A stretch of DNA of 64,000 bases. Source: Homalodisca vitripennis. Taxonomy: Eukaryota > Arthropoda > Insecta > Hemiptera > Cicadellidae. A program made the position numbers and the translations under genes. The stretch lies in contig NC_060208.1 of assembly GCF_021130785.1 (NCBI RefSeq), forward strand, positions 49,602,501 to 49,666,500, given 5' to 3'. Shown piece by piece: positions 12,901 through 25,275 of this stretch. The notes under the pieces were generated by a model, which was not told the origin of the DNA, ran no database searches, and saw nothing but the letters and a program-made list of their open reading frames with translations. Each line of letters opens with the position of its first letter. Position 1 is the first letter of the stretch.

Positions 12901-15023
12901 TATAATTTTAATTACAGTATTAAATTTATTTATTTACGATTGAGAAATCGTATGGTTAATGTTAAAATTGAATTCATTCCATTTAAAGATGGAAAAGCTG
13001 CATACTGCCTACCACGTATATGGTGGTACCACTTGTATATATGGTGACAAATTATAGAATAACCAAATATATCATCGGTTGAAATTACGTACGTTTCAGT
13101 TTTACATATATCATTATAGTTTTACTGATTAAATTATAATTTTATAACTACTCTTTGTGAGTCCATAATGATCTGGGGTGAATAACAGTAAGGGTTGAGA
13201 AATATAATTAACTTTTGCTAAACCTCTCACTATTATTGTATTTAACGTACAAGATTTAAAATAATTTAACCTAACAATATATTGTCAGAGCAACGACAGT
13301 GAAAGCTGATGTGAGTTAACTACTGCTTGAATTAATTAGAAGTGAAGAGGGCTCTACAGTGTCGGGAGGGGTGCAAGTTCCCCAATTACTTTCTGCAACA
13401 AAACTGGAAATGTCATTTACAGCATAGAAATCTTATGAGTATTCTTAATTAGTGCTTTACCTACAGTATTAGTATAAAAGCTATTATTTTGTCTTACACA
13501 GATTTTTATGCGGAAAAGGGTTCTTGAACATTTTTGACATAGACAATCATACATAATATATTTTAAATTTGTGGGGGTAATGTTTACTAAAGCAAATACA
13601 AATATATCTTATATTCAAATATTGAGAGCAAAATAAATAATATTGATAATTTTTCCCTTGGATGTTGGTTGAAAATTAATTATTTTGATATCTTTGTAAT
13701 AAGTTTTGATTATTTTCCCTATGCAAAAAGGGTTTAACCTATATTTCCCTTTCTCTTAGATAATGGCCTCGAAGGGACTCTGATTGTTACATTTGTAATA
13801 CCTTTATAGTAAATTTTCTTTGAATTTCAGGTAAATTTTGATTTTTTTATTCGAGTTAAATAGGGTTATGTGTTAATTTTAATTGGTTTCCGTTACGTTC
13901 AGTGTTGTAATAGTATTCATGGTCTGATAAAATGGATTCAACTGCAATTTGGGTTTGCATAGCCTCATCATTGGGATTACTCACGACCAGACCCTCCGTC
14001 ATGTCAGGTCCGGTCAGAACAGGTTCATGTGAAACTATGTGTACTTAATTTGAACCAACTGTTAAGCTACAAGAATGGATTTAATTAGATTAAATGTTGT
14101 TAGTTGTAAGATAAACAGGTAAAAGAAGAGAACTACATTTTTACTTTACTCAATACTAAAAGCACAATATTAAAGAACAAGACGACTTAAGTGACAACAC
14201 GTTCCCTAAAAACAACGTTATATTTCCGAAGTTCACACGTACGAATGGAATTAATTTTAAAATTTTACAAAGCACTTGGTTTACAGGTGTTCAAGAAATT
14301 ACTAAACAAAGCACAAATCATGTATGTTACGCGGCCACTTTACATAACAAAATACAAATATTTACAGTAATGTGAATACGATTTGTCCCCATTATGTAAA
14401 AAAAAAACAAAAAGTAAAGTGTCGGAAAGTGAAATGCATTTGCTGATATATCCAGTATATGTGTATACAAACATATTATTATTATATTCGTAAAAGTTAA
14501 ACTATAATTTGAACTTCTCGTAAAAGTCTGACAGACCAAGTTGGATTATATGAGTGAAATAATAACCCTGTATAATTTGAATACTGGTACATTAAGTGAC
14601 ATTTAAGCTGTGGGTGTAAAATATTTTCAGTCTTTTTATAAAAAAAAATAGAAGACCATTATTCTATAAAAATAGAGAAATTTAAAGTTTAAATCAGTTG
14701 GAAGATCATGTGGTTAAAAATTAGTAACTTACGTTCAATATAGTAAAACTGATTAATAACTTCCAAAGAGAGATGAAATTTAAGATCTCCATAGAGATTT
14801 CAGTGTAATAGAAACCTTATTTCATGTCCGTCACTAACTTTTATACGTTAATAAAAAATAAAAAAATAGGAATAAGTCACATGATCATCTGAACGGTAGT
14901 TTAATATTATTATGAAGTTATTTCGTACTTTTATATACATTGGAGCAAATATAACTTTTATGCACAACATAATTTTCGCATTTTTACTTTATTATTGTAT
15001 AATTATTCGAGCACTCTGTGCCA
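9959..15023. other. unit 1 interior, no gene recognised
   Basis: About 5 kb of AT-rich DNA with no supported gene. A 38-codon frame at 10337-10453 (MVLAIYRDNKRFM...) stops at a GTAAGT that could be a splice donor. Its counterpart at 28912-28998 is 30 nt shorter and in frame. GC-richer islands at about 11825-11890, 13310-13400 and 13960-14030 are well conserved in unit 2 but show no coding pattern. A 71-codon frame of unit 2 (31359-31574) is broken by TGA here at about 12890, which argues against it being a gene. Confidence 0.5.
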
Positions 15024-15033
15024 ACATTACGCA
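15024..15033. repeat. 10-bp target-site duplication, left copy
   Basis: ACATTACGCA at 15024-15033 is repeated at 15888-15897 right after the poly-A tail of the R1-type insertion. Unit 2 has a single version, ACATTAGGCA, at 33508-33517. This is the expected footprint of target-primed reverse transcription. Confidence 0.9.
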
Positions 15034-15887
15034 ATTACGCACGAGGTTGAGACTCGCCTGGGTTCAGCGTCAAGCTGCGCTCCGGGTGTGTTCCGCCTAT
15101 CGGACAGTATCCGAGCCTGCCGTCCTGGTGGTTGCCGGAGTCATCCCTGTCAAGCTCTTGGCAGAGGAGAGGAAGGCGATTTATCAGAGACAAGGCGAGA
15201 TCGGCAAGGACGCAGCAAGATCCGAAGAGCGTGCCCGAACCTTCCAGCAGTGGCAACACAGCTGGGAGCACGAAACCCGAGGACGATGGACTGCGCGACT
15301 CATCGAGCAGGTTCAACCATGGGTCGAAAGGCGGCATGGCGAGGTGGACTACTACCTCACACAGTTCCTGACAGGTCACGGCTATTTCAAGTCGTACCTG
15401 AACCGGATGGGCAAGACCGGTTCACCGGATTGCATCTACTGCCCGGGCGTTCCCGACGACGTGGAACACACCTTCTTCCGCTGTCCGCGTTGGGAAAGGC
15501 CCTGCCTGGAGGCCACAAGAAAACTCGGGGTTTTTTCGGTGGATACGGTCTGCGAAAAGATAATGGAGGATGAGGGGGAACTGGGATTGTTTGTCACAGT
15601 TCGTCCGGGGCATCCTCCTGGAAAAGAAACTCGATCTGGACCGCGAAGTGGCCCAGATCCCTTGACCGAGCGGCTGGATAAGGAGCGAGCCCCATGGGCT
15701 TAAGCCAAATTTAGGCCTAGCCTGAAGTAATGTGATAAACAATCCCAGGTTAGAATCCTAAAGAGTAGAGGAGGTTTTTTAGTGGGTAAACCCGTTTTTA
15801 GGGGAGTCCCACACTACAGGCTGGCCACCTGCGTGCGTAATTGCATTTTTCCTGCCTCTCCCTCAAGAAAAAAAAAAAAAAAAAAAA
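15034..15887 (+). mobile_element. 5'-truncated R1-type LINE insertion
   Basis: An 854-bp insertion, GC-rich compared with its surroundings. It encodes the C-terminal end of an R1/TRAS/SART-like ORF2, then about 165 bp of 3' UTR, then a poly-A tail (about 15868-15887). It is flanked by the 10-bp duplication ACATTACGCA. The orthologous place in unit 2 (33508-33517) is empty, so the insertion postdates the split of the two copies or segregated between haplotypes. Only the 3' end of the element was copied, as is usual for LINEs. It cannot move by itself. Confidence 0.93.
15041..15665 (+). pseudogene. C-terminal fragment of R1-type LINE ORF2
   Basis: The frame reads through RLRLAWVQRQAALRVCSAYRT, an RNase-H-like/linker region, to a zinc-knuckle-type motif C-x2-C-x8-H-x4-C with cysteines at 15431-15433 and 15482-15484 (CIYCPG...EHTFFRC). 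That motif is the conserved C-terminal feature of R1-clade pol proteins. Near the GGGGG run at about 15572-15576 the expected frame changes: the typical FVRGILLEKK ending is found one frame over and stops at 15663-15665, whereas the uninterrupted frame runs on to 15703. The long open frame starting at 14912 begins in host DNA, so its first 40 or so codons are not part of the LINE. EN and RT domains are absent through 5' truncation. Confidence 0.88.
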
Positions 15888-15897
15888 ACATTACGCA

Positions 15898-16060
15898 CTG
15901 CGCCTCTCAGTAGTTGAAGTATTAACTTAACGTCTTTAGCTACATTATATTAAAATGATAGCTCTTAGGTAACATTGTATCTTTACCACATCCTGAGTGC
16001 ACACTGACTAACATCGCACTATTGCACAGTTTTGATTTCATTTCTAAATATGTTTATATC
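15898..16060. other. short spacer between two insertions
   Basis: Host-like AT-rich DNA between the R1-type insertion and the piggyBac-like element, well conserved in unit 2 (33518-33681). No feature seen. Confidence 0.5.
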
Positions 16061-16064
16061 TTAA

Positions 16065-17467
16065 CCCTCTGAAGACCAACCGTCGACTTTGCCTCACCAA
16101 ACCACATCTTTAGTGGTCTCGTAAGTGTTAAAATCGTGTAATATATAAAGTAAGTTGTGTTATTTAATGCATTTTCAAAGTTAAGACGCTTAGAAAACAT
16201 GGTCAGTGAACTAAATTGTTATTTTTGTTAAAACAAAAAGATTATTGTAATTGAGGGAGATCTATTTTTTTCTCGAAATATTTCCACATATTTATTCCCC
16301 TTAGGATAAATCATAAGAATATTACAGAACCAATCTCATACATCTGCATCAACATTTACAAATGTCTACAATTTGACAGCCTTAATATATATTGAGTGGT
16401 GGAAGTTGATGTGATTTACCGAGTAACAGACTTGATTTTATATAGCAACCTTTAATTTAAATATAATTTACAAAAAATTCTTACAATTTACAAAAACTAA
16501 AAATATTTGAATTTCAGTTTCATTAAATGTTGCAGATAGAGTTTGAAGAGCAAACAAATCTCAGACAATTGAGACTTTACCAAGCTTAATTAAACATCGA
16601 ACAAACAGTTGATGTAATTTGCTAATTAGCTCGCATTGCTGTTTAAATGTATACTTGTTATCACAAAGAAGGTTAATGTTAATAATGTATCATTCGCTCA
16701 TATATTTATATATTTGGTATATTGTAGGATAAAAAGCTAATTAATGCTATACATTAAGTGTGAATTTTAGGGAGAGTTTAAAACAATAATACACCATCAA
16801 AATAATATTTGTTAATCAATGTCAGTACTTGACCAGAGAAAATGTGTCGTGCCTGCATAATTTGCTCATTAATGGACTTGCACTACAGTTACCTTCCATT
16901 ATTGCTTGGCGTGAGTGTGTGTGAATAAAACTAATTAATAATAACACAAAATATTTTTAAATAAATATTTTATTCGTATAATTCGCACAATATTGGTAAA
17001 ACATTAAAATTTGCTTTTTATTGTAGCTACTCTTATTGTCCATTACCATTTTATTGTCCAGGTATTTATTATTTCAGGCTCTGGAACTGTTGGAGGAATT
17101 TTTCATCATAAATCCAGGTTTTCCTATGAAAAACTAATCCTATCGTTTGTTTATATAATCCATCTTCCTGACCATTTGTCTGAATCTTTAAATTGTTTTT
17201 TATGAAGAATTGCCATACTTTTTCGGATATATATCATGGTGCTACAGCCTGTTCGTGTAAAAAAAATAGATCTCCTCAATTACAATAGTCCTTTCTTTTT
17301 AACAAAAAGTAATAATATTGTTTCAGTGACCATGTTTTCTAAGCATATTAGCTCTGAAAATACATTAAATAACACAACTGACTTTATATATTACACGATT
17401 TTAACACTTACGAGACCACTAAAGATGTGGTTTGGTGAGTCAAAGTCGTCATTTGGTCTTCAGAGGG
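16065..17467. mobile_element. piggyBac-like element flanked by TTAA, copy 1
   Basis: Both ends read CCCTCTGAAGACCAA inward and are directly flanked by TTAA (16061-16064 and 17468-17471). The TTAA target and CCCT-type termini are hallmarks of the piggyBac superfamily. The terminal inverted repeats run about 85 bp: 16065-16150 mirrors 17384-17467 with a few mismatches, including a shared CCACATCTTTAGTGGTCTCG block. The interior is very AT-rich and I recognise no transposase; frames at 17011-17205 and 17236-17496 have no known domain and the latter runs out through the TIR. It is most likely a non-autonomous derivative. Confidence 0.85.
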
Positions 17468-17471
17468 TTAA

Positions 17472-20157
17472 TATACAAACATCTTGTATCTTGTAAAATT
17501 TGTATAACCTATTTAAAACAGCTGTAGCTATCAAAAGGCATAGTGATGCTTTAACACTCAACGCTTTAATCTCTTATGCGTTGACAGATTTCTTTGAAAA
17601 AGGTACCGTTGGAATTGGTATACAAATGACTAAATAGTTGGCATGTTATGCGTATTTTATAATTATTACAGTTTTTTTTTTGTAATTTAAATAAACAAAT
17701 TTAAACAGACGCCATTTTGAAACGTGTAAAGTTATTATGTGAATATTTTCATTTCAAAAAGGTCTACCAAAAGTTAAAACAATTCTTAAGTTTCATAGCT
17801 TTATCTTAACTGATTCCAAAGATATAATTATCTTATAAAAAACACACACAGACAGATAAGACGGAAAACTAAAGGTTTTAGGACATACCTTCATACGAAT
17901 TCTTTTGCTAATTTTTATGTGTAAAACAAAATTACAACATGTTGGAACTTTTACTGAACAGCCTCTATATCTTCAGACAATGTGTATATCTACAAACAGA
18001 TTTTGAAGATTAGTGTAATACTGCATTTAAAAATATATCCACTAATTGGAGAACTTCAGGAAATTGAAATCTCGTTTAAACGTTCGTTAATAGCCATACG
18101 GTAAAACATAAGAGCATACTCTTGGAGGTCTTAACGATATTATACCGAGCAATTAACAAATTATATCAAACCTTAGTTTATAGTTTGTATATGAACGTAC
18201 ATCTTACAAGTTAAATATTTTTGTAAGTAATACCTACCATGACTTTATTAATATGACACAATTTTCATTGTCATGTGAAGTAAAAATTTGCAATTCTAGA
18301 TACAAAATTACAGTTTTTAAGACAGATTTGCAACGAAAGTGAGGGTTTCAATTTTTCAATTTGAAATTTTAGTTGCTAACGCCATAATTTATTAAACATT
18401 TGGATAGTTATACTAACGCGATAAATATATTTTGATTTCTTCTCAACGAATATGTCCTCTGTGTTTAGTAATTGATGTATAAACGATGAGGCTCATAATA
18501 ACTTTGACCTAGATGGTACGATGGATTTTATAATTTCAGGTGAATCTCAACACGGTGACAGTATGCATCTTATACAGCTCTGTAGGTATGTAATGATACA
18601 CTCCTAGAGGGGCGAAACTAATTAAACCACGTATACAACCGCTCTATGCGAGAAGCTAGTTGTGGTATCCTCGTTCACTAACGTTGTCTATATAACGTCC
18701 TCTTTCATAGGTACCTTGTCGTACATGATATCATATCAGAACTGGGATTACTTCCAGATGTTGGTAGTGTGGAATATTGCATATTTTATTATAAAAAGAA
18801 ATATTTGAAAAAAGCATTATATTATTATGTTTGAGAACTAAGTTTGTGTGTTGTCATTCCTAAATATCTTAAAAACGATATATTAAGGGGGATGAGTATA
18901 AAGGCAAATGTAACAGGTAATATATTTTTTATTGAATATAATTCTAGAAATAAACAATATGTATCACAATTTTACAAATCCATTTCATATCTGAGCGATA
19001 CAACTTGAGAGCTTGTCAGACGTATCACAGCTTATGCAAGAACGGTAAACATCCCAATAATCGTCCTACAACTACACCAAAGCCACAGCAAGCATTTAAC
19101 TCCAGTTATATGACGGCCTTATGTTTGCCTGTATGTACTGTTGTGTATGGCTGAATTGCATGTTATATAATACGTAAGATACTTACAGGGCAGAGAGTTT
19201 CTATATACATCATAATTGGCAGTACAGCATTATTTACATAACCAAAATAATATACAAATGAGAACTGTTGATTCGTACAATGGTGTATTGTATTGATTTT
19301 ATAAACATAAACTAGAAGTTTTTATGTTTATTATTTTAGATTCCGGCTGCGCATGGTATTTAAATAATATTCTATACATGGTTGGAATGTTAAAATGTAA
19401 ATACATTTGGGAGAGTAATTATCGGCCAATTTATTTTAGTTTAGCACAACTTGTTTACGATAGAATTGTAATTGGTTGAATGTGGGGGCAGAGTTTAGAT
19501 TGTAAATGTTGGTTGTTAAAATTGAATCTTTAAATAAAATAAAACAAATTTAAGATATATAGACAAATTGTACCAAATATAAATGGAAAGTTATATTAGA
19601 ACGACATCCCTTTAGATATTTCTCTAACATATTTTTTTATTTACTTAGGAAATGAAGCTGTGGAATCATTACATTTAGTCCTAAAAGAACTTGCTCCTGA
19701 AGAGACATGAGTTTGAGGATAAACTAGGTTGGTAGTTTAGACCGCCTCCTGAAATTAAAGAGGAGGGATAGTGGCCACATATATCAATCATGTTACCTTG
19801 GAAGTAGGAGATGCTACTTCTGATCCAGCCTCTTCCAGTCAAGGCGGACAGGGAACAGCATTCCCTCATTTCCAGGCTTACAACAACCAAGGGGGTGCCC
19901 AGATGTAAAGGACACATTGGATTTTGCTCTACGCAGCGTAAATTAAACTGCAAGTTAAAAACCAGCCGGAAGTGAGCCTTCCTCTGGGAGTCATACTACG
20001 TTAAATAACCATTACAAGCAACAACGATAAGCCTTTAAATTATTATAGGATAATAGTATAAAACAGTACCATTAGGTATAAGACCATAATATTTATTATT
20101 TCATAATTCGCTATAGATATATTAGTTATTGTCACAACAAATACGGTAAAACAGTAT
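17472..20157. other. unit 1 interior, no gene recognised
   Basis: AT-rich DNA. A GC-richer block at about 19680-19990 is open for 90 codons on the minus strand (19681-19953) and is strongly conserved at 37215-37487. Because the whole 18.6-kb unit is conserved, this is not evidence of coding. The product (MQFNLRCVEQN...) shows no domain known to me, and the block has the look of a dispersed-repeat fragment. A 50-bp block at about 18330-18385 is missing from unit 2. Confidence 0.5.
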
Positions 20158-20400
20158 ACAGGGTGTTCCACGAGTAAATCCTACCAACATCTCAGGAAGT
20201 TTCCTCTCACCAAACTAATGAAAAAGTTCATATAAACATGTGTCTAGTCACGGTTTATTAGCGAATTATGGCTAGCGAAAGATTTCGCCCGATATTCTAG
20301 GAAAGGACGGAAATAAAGCGAAACTGATGTTTTTTTATAAAGTTACGTGTCATATGTATCAGATCTTATGTCAAATGAACTGAAAAATGTAATAAAATAT
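20158..20400 (+). repeat. dispersed repeat starting ACAGGGTGTTCC, copy 1
   Basis: The sequence starts ACAGGGTGTTCCACGAGTAA and contains CTAGCGAAAGATTTCGCCCG. Many insect transposons start with (T)ACAGGGTGTT, but I could not find a matching right end. A diverged reverse-oriented relative lies at 3780-3960, and the tandem copy is at 37691-37930. The class is unknown. Confidence 0.5.
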
Positions 20401-22045
20401 TTCCTAGATCTGTAAGACCACCCATTTCTGAGTTATTAGACCAAATATGCAAAATAAGGTCTCGAAAAACATAATTTGTTTAGATTTGGAGTATATTAAG
20501 TTCATTAACACACAAACTTTATAACCAAAACTTATAGATGATATAATTCTGAACATAATGATGTAAAATAGGCCAATAACAAACAAAAGCAAAGTTAAAA
20601 AATTAATGTGTAATTAAATCATCACGTACGAAAAATAAGACAAAAGATGCAGTACCTATTTATTAAATGTGTATACTGCTTAACGTGTTATTAAAAGAGA
20701 AAATTGAGCTTTGGATACTTCTATAGATTTAAGCCATTGTTTTTAGATATGACTGAATGTTATGGAAATATATTCATTAAAATAATGAATTCTGGAAAAC
20801 GTTCGATCTAGTTCATTTGTAAAACCTTTATAACTTAACCAAATTTATAACTTAATTTGCCTATAAAATCAAAAGTATTATTATTATACAACAAGCTACT
20901 TGTTCTACTTCTGTCTACATGCTTTTCGTTCGTTTTTAATTTGTTGTATTTATAGCAAAAATGTAATTGAAATCTGTAAACAATTTTTATCTTTATAAAA
21001 AATTACTTTTGGAAAAAAATATGAATAAGAAGTTGTGGGTTATTATCGGTAAACATCACACAAATGCTAGTTGTATAGGAAAAACTGTTCAATGTGTATT
21101 CAACGTTTTAAAGCACTAAATAGCTAAAAAGAATGTATAACATTATCCACACAACCTGTAATAAGTTTTATTATTTGAAAATACTGGTGAAAATATATGG
21201 TGTTCTAATCATAGTTTGTAAAAGGTAAATTTAAGACCCAAATTGAGTTTTTTTTTTAAGTAAATACTTTTCCTATAATATAAGTTTTCATGAGTTTGAG
21301 ATGAAATAGATGAATGGAAATAAACAGTTTAATGATCTAATATTGTGAGGTAGAGAGAATAACGTTACAAATCACACTAGTGTTTCTGCTCCAGTGTATC
21401 TCCTCTGATCCTGCCTCTTAACCTACATACTAACATTTTAATCCACCAATCCCATTTCAATCCCACAAAAATCCTGTTTTGACTGTGATGCTCACCGTAA
21501 TAAACTATCTAAATATTAGTCAGGTGAATCTTTTAAGTCTAACATCAACACTACTATGTAAAAATCAAATGATGACTAATTGTGTATTAGTGTGTGAACA
21601 TGAACATTGTTAGTGTCCCTGGTTAACATATAAAACAATTCCTATTAAGACAATAATTCTGGGTCTCTAAGGTTGAAAAAATCCCACTTTGGTCTTTTAA
21701 TATTAATTCAAAGTTCCGAAATATTAATAAAAAGAGCCTGTTAAATGTAATCAATCATTCTGTTTTAACATCTATTTATGACAACACAACCATATGTATT
21801 TATTTAATTTAATTACTATTTTTAATTTTGTTTACATGTATAGTCCTGAAAGTATAGAGTAAACTTAATAGATACAACATTTCTTATTTAATCTTTTCTG
21901 AAACCACTGTTGTGCACAGAGTAATAAAGTATTAATTTTAAAATATTAAATTGATTGTAAAAAGGTAATCAAGCACTTGATATTTAGTACAGTTTATGAT
22001 TAAAAAAATTATTATTATTATAAGTAAATATTTACTAAAGCATTA

Positions 22046-22099
<54 letters not shown>

Positions 22100-24779
22100 A
22101 GTGTAAAGACAGGTCCAGCTTTTGTATAAATAACCTACCTAAACGAACTGAGGAACGAACAAAGTAAACGCGAGCCCTATAAACTCTAAAGCAATACGAG
22201 TATATTTAGAATATAATTCAGTGACTATATACTATTTTAAAGGTTTTATGGATATGTTCTTGTAGCCTTTGCAAAAGACTCACGTCTTATTCCTTTACTC
22301 TTGAAATCGATAAGTGGTGGAGACTTTAGACTATTTAAATTATATTAACTTTATTTATACACATCTACAGAGTCTTAAATTTTGAGGTAATGTTGGTATT
22401 CGAATCGATTTTTAAACATTAAGCTTTTTTTAAATATTAATATTCTTACATTCAATATTAATATGGCTTACGTTTTCACCTACATATGGCACAGCACAGT
22501 AGAGATTTTAGCCAAAGGGGTTGCCGGTCTCAGAGTAATTTTCATCACACCAGTAGGGTAAGGTAAAGGGTATATGTTATATAAAGGAGAGGGTTGAAGT
22601 TTGGATGCCTTCCTGTCAAATTAAGCGAGTCCTTCACTTAACAAGTAAATACAATTAAAAAAATGATTTACTGTGTGATTAATGGGTTTGTGCTATTGCC
22701 TGCACAATACATAACGTGATCTCCGACCAATCATACAAAAGGGAAGAGATCAGGTGATCTTTGCAATCAGCTGTGTGTGCATAGCTAGTTTGAGAAACTC
22801 ATTGGAGTTATGTAAAAAAAAATATGAAGGTAGGCACACAAATTATTGTTAGAGTTGAAAATATACTAGGAAAAATGTTATACATATTATACAGTATTAT
22901 CTGAAAGAACACAAGTGTGCTTGTTTTTTTTAAGATTAAGTTATAAATGGACAAACATTAAGTTTCAGTTACTAATCCCGTATGAATGTGATACCTCAAT
23001 TTAAAGAATAAATTTAGCAACAATTAATGAGGTATTTAGTTATTTATAACTCATTTTACTCTGATGAAGGAATATTTTGTTAAACCGAATTTACGTGGAG
23101 GTGGAGAGAGAAGCGTAAATAATTCAGAACTTCAAGACTGACAGCCCAATCAGTTTTACCTGCCAAACCGGATATATTGCGAAAATCCACTACTCTTCGT
23201 ACATACGCATATTTTTGCGAAATAGTTATTTCGTGGAGCGTGTAACCTAGAATGGGAGTGGTGGTTATTTAAATTAGCCTGCGAGAGTTACTTCTAAAAT
23301 ATGCTCAACTGTTAAAATAGTTTCCAGGATAATATACTTTAAAACAGGAACATAAAAACGAGCATCTCATTCGCCAAATAAATCACGTTTCTCCTATAAC
23401 TATAATAACTGACGTATGGTTAACAATACAGAACTCAGTATGAAAGTAAATATTTACATGAACATTGTTGTATAAGTCAAGTTTATGGTTAAAAACATAT
23501 ACATGTTCAAGACAGACTAAACAAAGAAGTTGGGCCTACTCTGGGAGATGGAATAACTGAAATAACGTAGTATAAGAATAATTTAATAAATTTTAGTCAG
23601 AAACCAAAAGTTTTAATTGGATAAGCAGAAGTAATACACACAAAACACACGCATGTAACATGCGCTTTTGTGTTTATTGCAATTGTAAACCTTAATAACA
23701 ACACTAACTTAACTAACGTATCAGCTTGTATCAAATAAATAAATTATCTCATCTTCTAGTGTTGATAAGCGATGCAATAGAATTAATTAAATAATAAAGA
23801 AGCAATATTATATATTAACTAAAACAGCTACAAAAAGCAAAACCCTAATATTTTCTGACTAATTCCCTTTAAAGAAAAATAGTGTTAAAGTAATGGGATT
23901 CATGAGAGTGACCTCATTTATTACTATGTAAATTTAATTCTCGACTTACTGCATGCCATTAGTATGTTAATGGGGTAACATAAACACAAACTTTACTTTT
24001 CAGGAAGAAACGGTTTTTTTGGAGATGGTATTATTATATTTAGTGTTACTGTTACCAGAAACATTGTTATAAATTAAATTGAATAATTGTTACAAATTAT
24101 TGCTCATTAAAATGAATTAAAAATTGAGTAAAAAAGACAAATTATCGTAGTGCCAGCAAGATATTTAATACTTAATTTGTTTGTGTGTTTTCAGTACACT
24201 GTACTTTGTAATAATTATAAACTTATAAAAATAAAACACATTGTAATTACTTCCATTAAACTTTTACATAGGTACCGTTATCGACAAATTGAAATGAGAA
24301 AGTAGAACATTACTATTTATTTTCCCGCAATTTAGATACGTATTACTGAAGGAATCTTGTTTTGAAATTAACTTACAAAGTGATTAATTACTGGGAAAGT
24401 TCCTGAAAAACAAAACTTCACATACACTACTTTCTATGTATTGTAATTTATTTATAATTTATCCTTAATCGACTGTTAAAGTTTGAGTACAATAGTAGAA
24501 TCGACTAATAGAACAACAATGTTATTAATAACCAAATTATAAATCAATTGTGCCACTCTAAGAAATAAACTTATTACATTTAACACGAAAAAATCCGATT
24601 TGATTATGACAGTTCCAATATGATTTAATAAAATTATTGTTTTTTTCATCATTGCTATATAAACTATAACTAAAATAGTTTAAAAACCAGCTGGTTTCCT
24701 GTTATAACTAATAAGCTGTTCACTGAGACCATAGAGAAGGTGCTAATATACAATGTATATTTAATACACTTTTTTCTGA
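20401..24779. other. unit 1 interior, no gene recognised
   Basis: AT-rich with stops in all frames. It contains a (TA)n tract at 22051-22097. A stretch at 22804-22970 is replaced by unrelated sequence in unit 2. The intact mariner target TA is at 24756-24757. No transposon ends or RNA genes recognised elsewhere. Confidence 0.5.
22051..22097. repeat. (TA)n microsatellite
   Basis: About 46 bp of TA. The counterpart in unit 2 (39536-39608) is longer and interrupted by CATATACACTCG, so the locus has changed by slippage. Confidence 0.9.
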
Positions 24780-25275
24780 AATACCAGCTTGAAGCCAGTT
24801 GCACATTATATAGCTGCTACACTGTTTCCTGTAATACTTGCTTAAAGTCAGTTTCACAGTCTGTAGTTACTACACTGTTTCCTGTAATACCAGCTAGAAG
24901 TCAGTTTCACAGTCTGTAGTTACTACACTGTTTCCTGTAATACCAGCTAGAAGTCAGTTTCACAGTCTGTAGTTACTACACTGTTTCCTGTAATACCAGC
25001 TAAACGTCAATTTCACAGTCTGTAGTTACTACCCTGTTTTCTGTAATACTTGCTTAAAGTCAGTTTCACAGTCTGTAGTTACTACACTGTTTCCTGTAAT
25101 ACTTGCTTAAAGTCAGTTTCACAGTCTGTAGTTACTACACTGTTTCCTGTAATACCAGCTAGAAGTCAGTTTCACAGTCTGTAGTTACTACACTGTTTCC
25201 TGTAATACCAGCTAAACGTCAATTTCACAGTCTGTAGTTACTACCCTGTTTCCTGTAATACTTGCTTAAAGTCAA
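24780..25275 (+). repeat. 53-bp minisatellite, array part 1 (copy 1)
   Basis: About nine units with a 53-bp period (core CACAGTCTGTAGTTACTACA then CTGTTTCCTGTAATAC). Units fall into variants: A (CAGCTAGAAGTCAG), B (CAGCTAAACGTCAA, usually linked to ACCCTG), C (TTGCTTAAAGTCAG) and a diverged first unit D. The order here is D C A A B C C A B C, the last cut by the LINE 3' end. No ORF spans the array. Confidence 0.95.

Noticed and set aside
14912..15033. 263-codon open frame taken as a host gene
   Set aside because: It starts in host DNA and runs by chance into an R1-type LINE fragment. In unit 2, without the LINE, no such gene exists.
19681..19953. 90-codon minus-strand ORF conserved in both units
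   Set aside because: The conservation equals that of the surrounding noncoding DNA of the duplicated unit, and no domain or codon pattern supports a gene.
24780..25275. CRISPR-like array
   Set aside because: Units are contiguous 53-bp repeats without unique spacers, in a eukaryotic transposon-rich context.
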